DNA of 64,000 nt from positions 241,075,809 to 241,139,808 of the forward strand of contig JAUMIR010000002.1 of assembly GCA_030847615.1 (NCBI GenBank), read 5' to 3'. Numbering within the stretch: position 1 is the first letter of the stretch; each line of letters starts with the position of its first letter. The notes beneath the pieces are model-generated. The model worked only from the letters and a program-made list of their open reading frames with translations. It did no database searches and had not been told where the DNA came from. Shown in pieces: positions 44,867 through 55,882 of the stretch. Origin of the DNA: Gambelia wislizenii (lineage: Eukaryota > Chordata > Lepidosauria > Squamata > Crotaphytidae). The position numbers and the translations under genes are program-made.

Positions 44867-45547
44867 CAGGCATTCTTCAGTTAACAAAGCCTCTCACATA
44901 GAACCTTCTTTTTACAAAGTCTTTTTATCCCTGCCCACCCACTCACCCCTTTTTCCTTCTTGTCCTCTGTCTAGTTTGGTGCATTAGGAATCCGTATCAG
45001 TGTGTCTATAGTAAATAATGCAATAAAGACTGAGCTGGGAAAGAATGGGATTCTACTCTAGCCAATCCTGCTGCTACTGTGTATCCTTTCCTGCAAGAGG
45101 CAAGGTAAACAGCAGCTGCCTCCAGAATCCCTTACTGAATGTGAGTGAACAGCAAAACAGAGAAAATGGGCAAGCAGATAAGCCTCCCTCACCAGCTGCC
45201 CTCAGCATAGATCTATAAGTTTGGCCATCAAAATCATAAGAAAGTGGGGGCTGGAGAAAGAAAAACACATCCCTGGATGCATTATGGAAGAAGCTTTCAA
45301 GTGGTCTCTAGAAGGTTCAAAACATTTTTGTTTAGTTATGCAAGGCTTATATGACCTGGTTGATTCATTTCACATGTGCATATTGTTATTTTGTGTGTGT
45401 GTGTTTGTGTGGGAGTTTTCTGGAACAAGTTGAATTGTTCTTCTTTTGTGTGATGTAGGAATCTATCCCTATTGTCTCCATGTTATTTCTGCGTCTGATG
45501 CCACATTTTCTGTAAAAGAAGTAATGGCCATTAACGGAGGTATCCTG
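44867..45547. mobile_element. Mariner-type element, copy B
   Basis: Starts CAGGCATTCTTCAGTTAACA, ends CATTAACGGAGGTATCCTG, with TA on both sides (44865-44866, 45548-45549). Colinear with copy A at 40058. It carries an extra (TG)n run near 45395-45412. No transposase frame. Confidence 0.8.
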
Positions 45548-45549
45548 TA

Positions 45550-46185
45550 TTTGCCTATTTTCTCTGACTACTATGGCAGCACACCTGTGGGGTACAATTC
45601 AATGTGCTTTTTGAGATTTTCTATGAAGTTTCTAAATTTGCACATCTAAAGATACTAACTTGAACACACAGACAGAAAGACCCACACAAGTGGGACAAGC
45701 ACAAGTGGGTGATGCCTTCTGGAATCACAGAAGCCAGGAGAGACTGTTGGGAGTAATCGACACTGCATTTTCTGCCTCCCCACCATAGCTGGTGGTAGAA
45801 TTTGTTCTACAATAAGAAGAATAAATTATGCCCCAAGGACAACTATATGTAAAATAGCTTAAAGATCCAAGATGTGGCTTCACACAAAGTTCAGCTTGTA
45901 AGTATGGCATGGTATGAGATTCCTAAGTGGTGTTGTCCCCAAATGCGCACAAACTTTGATGATTCAGATCTGGGTGTCAACTGTCCTGCTCAGGTCTTGC
46001 AGACTCAATGCCCTGGCTTCCTTGATTCAATCAATCCACCTGTCATGCAGTCTTCCTCTTTCCCTACTGCCTCCACATTACCATCTTTTCCAGTCAGCCA
46101 TGTTATCTCATGATATGCTCTAAGTACAACATCCTCAGTTTACAGTAGTAATTGCTGCTTATAATAAGAGTTCAGGCCTGATCCA
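45550..46185. other. Unassigned DNA
   Basis: Nothing recognised. Confidence 0.4.
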
Positions 46186-46189
46186 GACC

Positions 46190-46325
46190 TTCTTTGGAGA
46201 TTTTTAAGCAGAGACTGAATGGCCATCTGTTGGGAATGCTTTGATTGTGTATTCCTGCATGTCAGGGGGTTGGACTAGATGGCCCTTGTGGTCTCTTCCA
46301 ACTCTATGATTCTATGATTTATTCT
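46190..46325 (+). mobile_element. CR1 LINE 3' end fragment
   Basis: GGAGATTTTTAAGCAGAGAC, TGAATGGCCATCTGTTGGG, GGGTTGGACTAGATGGCCC and ACTCTATGATTCTATGATTT. Canonical CR1 3' end. Confidence 0.9.
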
Positions 46326-46329
46326 ACAA

Positions 46330-47125
46330 TGTGAGGACCAGGCACATTCCACAATCACCTCTAGGACAGACTTCTCTCTTTTTTTTTAAAAAAAAAAAGC
46401 ATGCCTTCTCTGCTTAGTTGAGTAGCTGGGACACTCTGGGGCATACAGGTGTCTACTGCCTGTGAAGGTAAAATATAGATCCTGATATTCCTGGGCTCTT
46501 TTGGCTTCAGCACTTAGTTTTTAAATGTCTTAGGATGAGATGCCTCTCCCCCTCTTCCCTGTTCCTGATGCAGCCAGAGACTTTGAAGGTGCCCTCCAAG
46601 CCTCACGTCCCATTGGCGGTGGGAGCTTGGGTTACAGCTGCCCGAGTGGATATTCAGTTTCCAAAGCTTGAGAGATGGGGGAACATTTCACAAGGCAAGA
46701 GGTACTAACTTTTTTCTTTTGAAATAAAGCTTTCACACAGGAAGGGATAGATTTTATTTTTTAAAAAAAACAGGTTGGGCTGCAGATTTAAAACTCCCCT
46801 TTATCTCTGAGCACTGGTCCTGATGCAGATCAGGGATGAATACGCTTACTACAGCGTAAAACCGAAAAGGATCTTAAATGTCAGGATGCCTATTTAATAT
46901 GTTAGGTAGTTTAACCTTGAATGGATCCCTCAGTTAGGATGATGAGGCTGTGCAGCATAAGATAGAAGAGTGTGTGTTCTGGGTCAGCAGTTAAGTACCC
47001 ATCAAGGTAGGGACAAATGACAGGAATGAAACAGGGCCTAAGGAGTCTTTTTGTTTGCTTTTTGAGAGATTCCGTACAAACTGTAAATAGGGTCCTGTTT
47101 TCACACACGTTATGATAATCCTGCC
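46330..47125. other. Unassigned DNA
   Basis: T and A homopolymer runs near 46378-46400 and 46755-46770; no gene or repeat recognised. Confidence 0.4.
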
Positions 47126-47130
47126 CTATA

Positions 47131-47382
47131 CAGTTTGTGTTCCATATCCACAGATTCTGCATCCACGGATTCCACCATCCATGGTTTGGAAATATCCCCC
47201 CTCAAAAAACAAAAACAAACAAACAAACAAACCCAAGAGCAACCCTTAATTTTGCCTTTGTATGTAAGGGACACCATTTTATTATGCCTTTGTATCTAAT
47301 GGGACTTGAGCATCCATGGATTTTGTTATCTACGGGGCAAAGGGGCTGGAACCAAATCCCAGTGGATACCAAGGGCCCACTC
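47131..47382. mobile_element. Tigger/mariner-like MITE
   Basis: CAGTTTGTGTTCCATATCCA at left, CAGTGGATACCAAGGGCCC ACTC at right, TA on both sides. Interior AAGGGACACCATTTTATTAT and ATGGGACTTGAGCATCCATG are shared with 42037. A (CAAA)n run lies at 47204-47232. Confidence 0.8.
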
Positions 47383-47389
47383 TATATAC

Positions 47390-48058
47390 AATCTGTCAGC
47401 TCAGGAAAGAAAAGTTCCTACCTTCATGACACTGTTTTTTTTAATATATATATATATTCCTAAAATTACATCATGGTGAACACTGACTTTTTCTATCAGA
47501 CTCTTAAATCCTTCCCCTACCCCCGTTTTATTTTCATGTTTTTTGGTTAAGACAACAGTCAAGTTCTCCTTCACCTTCATAAATTGTGATGAGGTTGAGA
47601 ATGATGAGGATGATTTTAATAGACAAATGCAGCTACGCTACAAACATTTTATGGTTATTTGTTCATAAATTTATCCAATTTATTCAGATGAAAGCTTTAT
47701 CTTTCTGGCTTTTTTTCCCATTGTAAAACCACAAACTGTCTCCCTAACGTCCCTCTCTCTTGTATGTTTACAAGACAAAAGAGCTATGTGGCTTATCCTT
47801 TCTCACCAGATGTTCAGGTTGAGGGGAAAAGGCATGAAGCAGGAAGAGAAGGCTGTTACTCCCAAAGGTGAGTTGTTCCATTTACTTTGCTCCATCACTG
47901 CTGAGGAAATTTCTAAGGAAAGTCATTCCAGAATTCTTTTGACATTTCTGCTTATTGGTATTTGCTTCAGGGTATGAATAAAGCTGTATTCAGCCTTTCT
48001 CTTTTAGTTTTAGATAGTTGTAATAACATTTTGTGCTAAAATGTGTGTAAATTCTGTT
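47390..48058. other. Unassigned DNA
   Basis: AT-rich, nothing recognised. Confidence 0.4.
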
Positions 48059-48062
48059 TTGA

Positions 48063-48245
48063 GAGCCAGTGTGATGTAGTAGTCTAGGACTCTGGGAGAC
48101 CAGGGTTTGAATCCCCGCTTGACACTGGAAACTCACTGGTTGATCTTGGACAAGTCACACTCTCTCAGCCTCAGAGGAAGGCAAAGGCAAATCCCCTCTG
48201 AACAAATCTTGCTGAGAAATGACTTAAATGCGCACAACAACATAT
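48063..48245 (+). mobile_element. tRNA-headed SINE, 3' part shortened
   Basis: GAGCCAGTGTGATGTAGTAG, GGGTTTGAATCCCCG, CAAGTCACACTCTCTCAGCC, then a deletion joins CTTGCTGAGAAATGACTTAA to GCGCACAACAACA. Confidence 0.85.
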
Positions 48246-48587
48246 ATTTATTTGTTTCAAAATTGTATTTTATATTCAAAATTGTATTTTTTAAAAGCTG
48301 CCTGGAAGTGCTTTTTGACTAAAAGAGAGCATAAAAATAAATGATAGCTGAATGTATGTCATGATGAGGTCACTCTGCTGCATTTATTTTTTTTCCTTGA
48401 CCTTTCATGGAAAAGGCCCCAATAAAATGTTTCCCCAAAGGAGTTTCTGAGAAAACATAGAAAGACTTAATGCTTTCTGAAGCAATCAGGGAGAAGAGGA
48501 CTAGATAAAAAAATTCTTTAACATATTTGAAAATCAATTCTCATTTAACTTCCCCCCACCTTTCCCCCAGCTTGCAGTCTACTCATA

Positions 48588-48918
48588 GGAGATTTTCAGA
48601 CACGGAAAAATCGTCCCTTGCCGCGCGAGCAGCCTCCCGAAACTGCTGCGCGGCAAGGGTCTTTTTCGGACCGCGCTGTGCCTGTTGCGAAGCCGTCCGT
48701 GTCACTTCCGTGAAGCTTGGGACGGCTCCGCGTCATATTTCAATCACGGGCAGCCTCCGTGCTTGAAATATGACGCGGAGCCGTCCCAAGCTTCACGGAA
48801 GTGACACGGACGGCTTCGCAACAGGCACAGCGCGGTCCGAAAAAGACCCTTGCCGCGCAGCAGTTTCGGGAGGCTGCTCGCGCGGCAAGGGACGATTCTT
48901 CCGTGTCTGAAAATCTCC
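48588..48918. mobile_element. 331-bp hairpin MITE, copy 2
   Basis: Same layout as 22787 (162-7-162 nt), target duplication ATA (48585-48587, 48919-48921). By my reading only two arm-to-arm mismatches: one near the ends (GGAAAAATCG against GGAAGAATCG) and one beside the loop (CAATCACGG against CAAGCACGG). Differs from copy 1 at about ten sites, each present in both arms. Confidence 0.93.
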
Positions 48919-49186
48919 ATAGAGGCAATGCTAGAGCTTGGGGGGAAATTTTCTTTTGACAACTCCCAGAATACCCCAGACAGCATGGCTACAAGCATGG
49001 TCATTCCTTGAGTTGCTTCTCAATTTGCACAGACCAATTTGTTGAAATCAGGAGTGATAGGTAACCCCAACTGCTATATGTGAATTAGCACTCCAGCATC
49101 AAAAGTCCAACTGGATCTACCTCTAATTTAAAATATTAAATTAAATGAACAAGTGCACTGCTACCAGGAAAGTATGTATAGAAATA

Positions 49187-49255
49187 TTGTGGTGGTGTTG
49201 TGTGCCTTCAAGTATTTCCAATTTATGGTAAGCCTAAGAGAACCCTACCTTAGGG
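49187..49255 (-). mobile_element. SINE 3' end fragment
   Basis: TTGTGTGCCTTCAAGTATTT and a short GTAAGCCTAAGAGAACCC piece match the tail of the CAACAAC SINE family; immediately followed by a second, longer copy. Confidence 0.6.
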
Positions 49256-49288
<33 letters not shown>

Positions 49289-50195
49289 GTGCCTTCAAAT
49301 TGTTTCTGACTTATGATGAGCCAAAGGTGAACTTATTATGGGATTTTCTTGGCAAGTTTGGCTTGACTTCTGTAATGCACTCTGCATGGGGCTACCTTTG
49401 TGCCTGCTCTGAAAACGTCAATTTGTTCAAAATATGACAGCCAGTCTGGTCACCAGAACATCAAGTGGTGACCATATTACACTGATATTAAAATCTCTTC
49501 ACTGGCTGCCAATCAGTTTCTGGGTAAAGTATAAAGTATTGGTCTTTACCTTTAAAGCCCTTTATGGCTTGGGGCGAGGCTATCTTCGGGATCGACTTCT
49601 CCTGCACAATCCACCCTGTACCCTTCGGTCCTCTGAGGAAAATTTACTTCAGATGAGAACTAGGCTGCTGACCACAGTGACCCAGAGGAATGGCTTGCTG
49701 GCGGAGATCCGGCACCTTGATCTGGGTGCTTTTAAGATGGATCTCTTCTGGCAGGCCTTTCCAGATTAGGTTGGATGCCTGGCCATTATTTCGTACTCTC
49801 CACCTTGTTACTTTTATTCCCATTTTATGCCTTTTCATTTTAAGTTTATTTTAATATCTGTATGTTATATTTAAACGTAATTGATTTACTACTGTTGAGA
49901 TGTTTTAGAGATGTAATGCTTTAACATATGTGTCGTTTTAACAGTTGTGTCATTTTAACATTTGTGTTGTTTTTAACATTATGTCGGATTGTTGTCCAAA
50001 GTTTTATGATGTTTGCTGCCCCGATCCTGATGGGAGAGGTGGGATACAAGTAAACATTATTATTATAATTATCGTTCAGAGGGGGTTTGCCATTGCCTTC
50101 CTCTGAGGCCGAGACAGTGTGACTTGCCCAAAGTCACCCAGTGGGTTTCCATGACCTGGAGTCAGAGAGTACTAGTCCAACACTGAAAACACTAC
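49256..50195 (-). mobile_element. tRNA-headed SINE split by an L2-like LINE
   Basis: The SINE 3' half is 49256-49357 (starting with a (TTG)n tract at 49257-49288 and ending TTTTCTTGGCAAG). Its head half resumes at 50075 (TTCAGAGGGGGTTTGCCATT to AACACTGAAAACACTACAC). Joined, the two halves restore the order seen in intact copies such as 12633-12863. Confidence 0.8.
49358..50074 (+). mobile_element. L2-like LINE 3' end inserted in a SINE
   Basis: A frame from 49434 reads HITLILKSLHWLPISFWVKY, VLVFTFKALYGLG, YLRDRLLLH, then a decayed C-terminal block (RNGLLAEIRHL, FKMDLFWQAFPD), the L2 pattern (HITPVLKSLHWLP). Ends GGGATACAAGTAAACATTAT TATTATAATTATC. Contains an intact 111-residue piece only. 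Confidence 0.8.
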
Positions 50196-50199
50196 ACTG

Positions 50200-50795
50200 C
50201 ACACACAGAAATTTTGAGGGTTTTTTTTAAAAAAACATGCTACGCAATGCATTCTGAATGTCTGCACTTCCCCCCCCCTCCATCATGTAACAGGAGGTCA
50301 TAAGAAAGGCTGTTTTCTCTGCCTGCATTGTATAAAGAGTATAAAGTTTCCCCTGAGGAGGATGATAGGAGATGAACAGCAGGTATGAGGCTTCCTCCAT
50401 TACAATATTTTCACATCTAGAACTGCTTCAGCTGCTAAAGAGTGCTGGGTTAAGAGTAATGCTAAAACAAAACAAAACGAGCACAAATCCCTGGTGGCTC
50501 TGCTTCCCAATGATTTCTGCACATCATCAACAACGCTCCTGCTACAACTTATTTTTGTCGTTGTCATCATCATTATGTTGTATGTTCCAGCAACCTTGAA
50601 CTGAAAAGAGATACAAGGAAGATGAACTGCCAAGATTTGCCTTGTTACTCCTTTCTCCCTGCAGGACTAGAAGCTGAGGAACTAGCCTGTGGATCTAGAG
50701 TTGAATTATGGAATTGGCTACCATGAGATTGGGTGAAAAAAGTGGGATATAAGTCTAAGGAATAAAGAAAATCAACCTAGTTGGCTTTCAAAGGG
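50200..50795. other. Unassigned DNA
   Basis: Nothing recognised beyond A/T homopolymer runs at 50220-50236. Confidence 0.4.
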
Positions 50796-50799
50796 CCAA

Positions 50800-50871
50800 A
50801 CCTTTATTGCAAGCTGCCCTAAGATCTTTCAATATAGAGTGGGGTATAAATATTTTCTTAAATCAATCAAT
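50800..50871 (+). repeat. LINE-like 3' tail, first of two
   Basis: TTATTGCAAGCTGCCCTAAG ATCTTTCAATATAGAGTGGGGTATAAATATTTTCTTAAAT; recurs at 51422-51490 before another hAT copy. Confidence 0.7.
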
Positions 50872-51304
50872 CAGTGGTTCTTAACCTGTGGTCTGCGGAA
50901 CCCCAGGGGGGCACAAAGAGCAGTGGCTCTTAGCCTTTTCTTTTCCAGCCCCCCCTTAAATATCTTTTTAAGGGGATACACACCCCCAAGACTTAACTCA
51001 AGATTTAAACCCTAACAACAAGAACAAGAACTACAACACAAATACACCGTCCATTAAACCATCCCTCAGAGACAGTGGAAGGAGAGGGAAGACTTTTCTC
51101 TTCCTTCTTCCTTAAAGTTTGTGGCTGGAGCAGATTGAATGGCAATGCACAGGCCAAGCCAGCCAGACTATGCCTTGGCTCCTGTCATGTGGCCACTCCA
51201 CTGCAGGGAGGAAGTGGGCAGAGCAGCCTTCAAGCCTTTGCGGACCCCTTGTGAAGACATTGTGGCCCCCTGGGAGTCCCCCGGCAACAGGTTAAGAACC
51301 ACTG
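50872..51304 (-). mobile_element. Composite of two hAT (CAGTGGTTCTTAACC) copies
   Basis: A first terminus at 50872 (CAGTGGTTCTTAACCTGTGG) runs for ~49 bp; then a second copy starts at 50921 (CAGTGGCTCTTAGCC) in the opposite orientation and ends GGTTAAGAACCACTG at 51304. Interior of the second matches 56122. No clean 8-bp duplication is visible around it. Confidence 0.7.
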
Positions 51305-51421
51305 GATTAGAGATATACACGGAGCTACTAATGGCTTTTTTTAAACTGTCCAGTGTTCAGGGTTAAATAGTTTAATATATTTTTAGGCTTTAAATTATTC
51401 ATACTGTTCTAAACTCTTCAT

Positions 51422-51490
51422 TTTATTGCAAGCTGACCTGAGATCTTTGAATATAGAGCAGGGTATAAATATTTTCATAAATAAATAAAC
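51422..51490 (+). repeat. LINE-like 3' tail, second of two
   Basis: TTATTGCAAGCTGACCTGAG ATCTTTGAATATAGAGCAGGGTATAAATATTTTCATAAAT, paralogous to 50800-50871. Confidence 0.7.
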
Positions 51491-51840
51491 CAGTAGCTCT
51501 TAACCTGTGGTCTATGGAACACCAGGGGGGCACAATGTCCTCACAGGGGCCCTGCAAAGGCTTGAAGGCTGCTCAGCCCATGTGACAGGAGCCAAGGCAA
51601 AGGCTGGCTGGCTTGGTCTGCACATTGCCATTCAATCTGCTCCAGCCACAAACCTGTAGGAAGAAATAGGAGAAAAGTCTTCCCTCCCCTATAGTGCCTC
51701 TGAGGGAAGCTTTAATGGATGGTGTAATTGTACTATTATTGTTGTTGTTGTTATTGTTAGGGTTTTAAATCTTGAGTTATGTCTTGAGGGTCCGTGGCAA
51801 CAAAGGATATTTGAGGGGGGGCCCTACTACTGAAATAAAT
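51483..51840 (+). mobile_element. Non-autonomous hAT (CAGTAGCTCTTAACC)
   Basis: Element 51491-51832, flanked by AAATAAAC / AAATAAAT (8 bp, one mismatch). Interior matches 16551 (CTCCAGCCACAAACCTGTAG, GTGCCTCTGAGGGAAGC). Confidence 0.85.
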
Positions 51841-52070
51841 TACATGCTACCTCTAGGATCAGAGACTGCATGCACACTTCTGACTAACAGATGCCAGGGA
51901 ACAATAGTGGGGAGAGACCATGGGAGATTTTTTGTTGGCCACTGGGGATGAGGAGGAGGAACATGCTGGTCCATATAAGCATTTGGTCTTATCAGAGTTT
52001 GGAAAAGTCACTTTTTGGACTACAGCTCTCAAAAAGTAGGAAGATACTGGAAAATATAGACCAAAAAGTA

Positions 52071-52365
52071 GGGAGCCTGGTGGCGCAGTGGTTAAATGCC
52101 AGTACTGCAGGCACAATGTTGCAAGTTTGATCCTAAGGGCTCCAAGGCTCACTTAGCCTTCATTCTTTCATAGGTCAGTAAAATGAGTACCCGGCTTGTG
52201 GGGGCAATTAGCTAACACACATTGGAAACCGCTTGGTGTCTAGCATGCTATAAAGCAGTGTAGATGTGTACAATGCTGTTGCTTAACAATTTGTAAGCTG
52301 CTCTGAGAGCCTTTGTGGCTGAAGAGCAGGGTATAAATACCTAAATAAATAAATAAAAGGTAATG
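52071..52365 (+). mobile_element. Sauria-like SINE with LINE-like tail
   Basis: GGGAGCCTGGTGGCGCAGTG head, GGTCAGTAAAATGAGTACCC, GGGGGCAATTAGCT, GGAAACCGCTTGG and a polymorphic end near 52285 are the diagnostic order of Sauria-type SINEs. From 52290 a different tail follows (TTGTAAGCTGCTCTGAGAGC CTTTGTGGCTGAAGAGCAGG, then AAATAAATAAATAAA), similar to 43656-43690. Confidence 0.75.
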
Positions 52366-52643
52366 TTTCTATGTTTTGGGTGTGATTCAGCAGGTTCTTC
52401 CATTTTTCTCTCATCCCCCTATACAAAACAAAACCAAAGCCTTTCCCTCAGCATACGCCAGGTTGACTGCTCCAAGTGTGTAACAGATAGGCAGTGGTTA
52501 TGTGCACAACGTGCACACATGTGCGTACATGGTACAGAATGACTCTGTGATGCCACCTGTCTGGGAAGAAGCCCCACACAGAGAAGGGACAGAAACCTGT
52601 AAAAGCTTTTCCCATATCAGGCTGTTACAACTGTGTCAGCAGG

Positions 52644-52872
52644 TTTGTTGTTGTTGTGTGTCTTCAAGTAATTTCTGACTTATGACAACTGTAAGTTGAA
52701 CCTATTATGGGATTTTCTTGGCAAGATTTGTTCAGAGGGGGTTTGCTTTTGCCTTCCTCTGAGGTTGCGAGTGTGTGTTGCCCAAGGTGGGTTTCCATAT
52801 CCAAGTAGGGATTTGAACCCTGGCCTCCAGAGTCCTAGTGCAACAGTCAAACTACTACACCATGCTGGCTGT
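52644..52872 (-). mobile_element. tRNA-headed SINE (minus)
   Basis: Tail TTGTTGTTGTGTGTCTTCAA, body TTTTCTTGGCAAGATTTGTT and head end TACTACACCATGCTGGCT. Faces the next SINE head to head. Confidence 0.88.
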
Positions 52873-52889
52873 CATCGGTTACTTACAGA

Positions 52890-53097
52890 GTTGGCATGGT
52901 GTAGTGGGTGTGAGTGTTGGACCAAGATTCTTGGAGACCAGGGTTCGAATCCCTGCTAGGCTGGGTGACCTTGGGCAATTCACACTCTCAACCTCAGAGA
53001 AAGGCAATGGTGACAAGCCACCTCTGAATAAATCCTGTCATGAAAACCTTAGGATAGGGTCACCATAAGCTGAGGTCACCTTGAAGCCACACAACTG
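52890..53097 (+). mobile_element. tRNA-headed SINE (plus)
   Basis: GTTGGCATGGTGTAGTGGGT, GGGTTCGAATCCCTG, GGTGACCTTGGGCAATTCAC, ending AGCCACACAAC. Lies ~18 bp from the previous SINE's head. Confidence 0.85.
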
Positions 53098-53099
53098 TG

Positions 53100-53665
53100 A
53101 CTCATGTTGCATGCGTGTGGGACTTTTCAGTACAGAAGTAACAGAGTTCTTGACCTTGCTTCTTAATTTGTCTTGAAAAATCCACTCTAAGCGGAATTTC
53201 CTCCTGCCATATCGACCTAAAAGAAGACGAACTGTAACCCTAAAGTAAGAAGTGCAGCTGGTGGATGAAAATTTGGGGCAGGGGGAAGTGCTTTGCCACT
53301 TCGCTGCAAATTACTCCCGTCCCAAAAATGCTTTGCAACAGAGAAGCTGTCAAGCAGACTAACATGACTTATGGCTATAGGAATAGTGTGCAGTTTGGCC
53401 CTTCACTGCTGAAAAAAACATAGCCTGGAAAACTACTTTTCAAAAGAAATGCATTCCCGTTGCTCATGGCTGTTTAAGTAACTCACTGCCATGACTAATC
53501 ACTGTGTTGAAAAAATAACTGGTTACACTATTTCTTGCCCTGCTCATTACTTTTTTATTATTTTCCATTATCTTTTGAAAGATGGAACCTTACAACTGAT
53601 GGCATGAAACGTTTAAGGATGTAACTTTCGAAAGTAACTAGAAACCATTACTTGTTGCACCAGTT
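53100..53665. other. Unassigned DNA
   Basis: Nothing recognised. Confidence 0.4.
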
Positions 53666-53905
53666 AGTTTTCCTTCTTGAAATAATTTTTAGTTAAATTA
53701 TGCAAAATGAAGAATTTAGAAGTGATGAATGTAATGAAAGGATTATGTAGAAGAATGAAAGGAATGTATGTGGAAGAAAAAGAATTGTATATGATAATGG
53801 ATGAATTTATGGATGTTAACATTGTAAAGAACTTGGAGGAATGTGTTTAAAGTGTTTAATGTGTTCAATAAAAATTATATTTAAAAAAAAAGAGTTTTCC
53901 CTCTT
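53666..53905 (+). mobile_element. Short poly(A) retroposon, probably L1 3' end
   Basis: A 214-bp insert (53679-53892) ends TTCAATAAAAATTATATTTA plus A9 and is flanked by 13-bp repeats AGTTTTCCTTCTT / AGTTTTCCCTCTT (one mismatch). The poly(A) and duplication are hallmarks of L1 machinery. The AT-rich body looks like a lizard L1 3' UTR, but a processed transcript is possible. Confidence 0.65.
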
Positions 53906-53909
53906 ACTT

Positions 53910-55285
53910 TTTCCATTGCTTTTTGAAATGTAAATTCTTTATATCCTCATTGACCCTCTCAAGTAACTAGTTACAGGTTACTGTGCTCCTTCCATGTTTT
54001 GTGAAAAACAAAGCTTGCCCTAGCAAATAGAGAGGAATGCTCTAGATACTAATGGGGACCACCCTCGAGGATTATTTGCAGATTTGATCCAGTATAAAAT
54101 TCAGCACCCACACTTTCTGCAAAATACAACATGAGACAATCATCTGCACCAACCTAGTTTCTCAACACACTTCAAGGTACTGGTTTGTAGTCTGTGCTCA
54201 GTGCATATTTTGGAACACCTTTTTCTATAGTGAGGCAGGAACAGTGTGGCTCTGGGGCCACATGCACTTCTTCTCAGCTGTTTTTGTGGGTCTGGACTCC
54301 TCTGGGCTCCTCAGACTGCCCCTTTCCTACTCTCCCCCAAAGAAAGTTCACTGCCTATTCTGGAAACGATTCAAGAGAGGCAATCAATCCTACATAGGTT
54401 TTCAGGGCTTCCTGCCCTTTTTAACATCAACAAATGCCCATTTTCAAAAACCTCTGGCTACCTCCAGATTTATTTATGTATTCTTTTGGCAGTACATGCA
54501 CCCCCCTTGAAGATCCTAAAGGAAGAGAACTGTCACCCTGACTTTCCAGAGTTGCCGACCCATACGAATCTTCTCCCCATCCCTACTTCCTTAAGATCTG
54601 GAGGCAAGGCACACCTTGCATCCCAGCTGTTCAGGATGCTGATGCTGATGTGCCCCAGGAAAGAAGCCTTGTCTTTTGCGGTGCCTGCTCTGGAATTCCC
54701 TTTCTACTCAGGCCTGCCTGAGCCTGTCTCTGCATGCAACTTTACAAGACAGGTAAAAAGTTTTCCTTTCTGCATATACTTTGAAGCTATAAGCTGGTTT
54801 GTTTCTAAATTCCCTCATCTGAAAGATTTTTGTTTGGCTGGGGGTGGGAGGATGCATTAATGCATTTGCAGCATACATCACCTTGGAAAAGTTTTAGGGG
54901 GAGCAACAGCTGGAAGGAGCATTTGATAGATTCAGGCTCAGGACATTTAAATCCTTAAACATCTCAATATCTGATGAGCAAAAACGGTTGGAACAAACAC
55001 AGAAGTGAAAGCTTCACCAGCCCAACTGGGTAAGTCTCAAAGGGGCCTGAGGAAGTTCAATGGTACAGAATGGAGAAGGTCCTAAGTCCAGTCCTTAACA
55101 TCTCTAGGTACAACTGAACAAAACTCTTACCTGAAACCCTAGAGAGCCTCTGCCAGTCAGTGTAACAGTACTGAGCTTAGAGAGACCAAGGCTGTGATTC
55201 AGTATAAGGCAGATATGTAGTCCAACATCGGGGGAAATATAGCCCATCACAGAAAGTCATACATATCAGCTATGGTATAAAATAG
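53910..55285. other. Unassigned DNA
   Basis: A 204-residue open stretch (54246-54860, +) has no ATG at its start (it begins with GTG) and no domain I recognise. Its first real Met is about 130 residues in. I do not call it a gene. Confidence 0.45.
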
Positions 55286-55289
55286 AGCT

Positions 55290-55385
55290 TTAAAAAGTCC
55301 TTTTGTTTTGAGACTTCAGCTCCCAATTTCCTGCTGGTTGGAGGACTCTGATTGTTGTAGTCCAAAAAGCAAAATTTCCCCAATC
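55290..55385. mobile_element. Short palindromic MITE
   Basis: AAAAAGTCCTTTTGTTTTGA and CTTCAGCTCCCAATTTCC at left are mirrored by TTGTAGTCCAAAAAGCAAAA at right. Diverged. Confidence 0.5.
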
Positions 55386-55512
55386 TCTCAAAAACAAATA
55401 AATTGACAAAGTTTCTTGTAAGAATTCTCTTATAAGAAGATATCCTCCACCATTTCAGCTTCTCCCTCTTTCCCTTTATACATTAAAACCAATGGCCTTG
55501 GCAGATAGAAGG

Positions 55513-55882
55513 CATACTCTTCAACATTTCACAGGTGAAATTTCAGCCAGGACACATGTGGGTGAGTCACATCAAAAAGTGGTCAAGATAGCAAAAGCTA
55601 TTGATGAAGAACACAAAAGCCTAGAGAGGCTGCAGCAGTTTGATTTGTCAGAGCCTACTGGAAAGAGCAAGACTCTGCCCCGCCTCTCCTCGTTGCTAAT
55701 CGAATGCAAACTACTTTTAAACCTTGAACTCTGTTTGCAGGAACTGAAGTAAGCTGGGGGCAAAGATGGAAAGTGGAGAGGAGGAGAGAGAAACTGGGAC
55801 ATATTAAATGCAGCTGAAAAAGTAGGACAACATATTAATTAGGACCGTCCCTGCCAAATCAGGACAATTGGAGGGTATGTAA
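55513..55882 (-). mobile_element. Non-autonomous element, CATACYCTYCAAC termini
   Basis: GGCATACTCTTCAACATTTC ACAGGTGAAA at left and GACAATTGGAGGGTATGT at right are inverted. Interior is the reverse of 27518-27875 (AGCAAAAGCTATTGATGAAG, GAGAGGCTGCAGCAGTTTG). Confidence 0.6.

Noticed and set aside
54246..54860. 204-residue open stretch
   Set aside because: It begins with GTG, not ATG; the first Met is far inside, no domain is recognisable, and no promoter is nearby.
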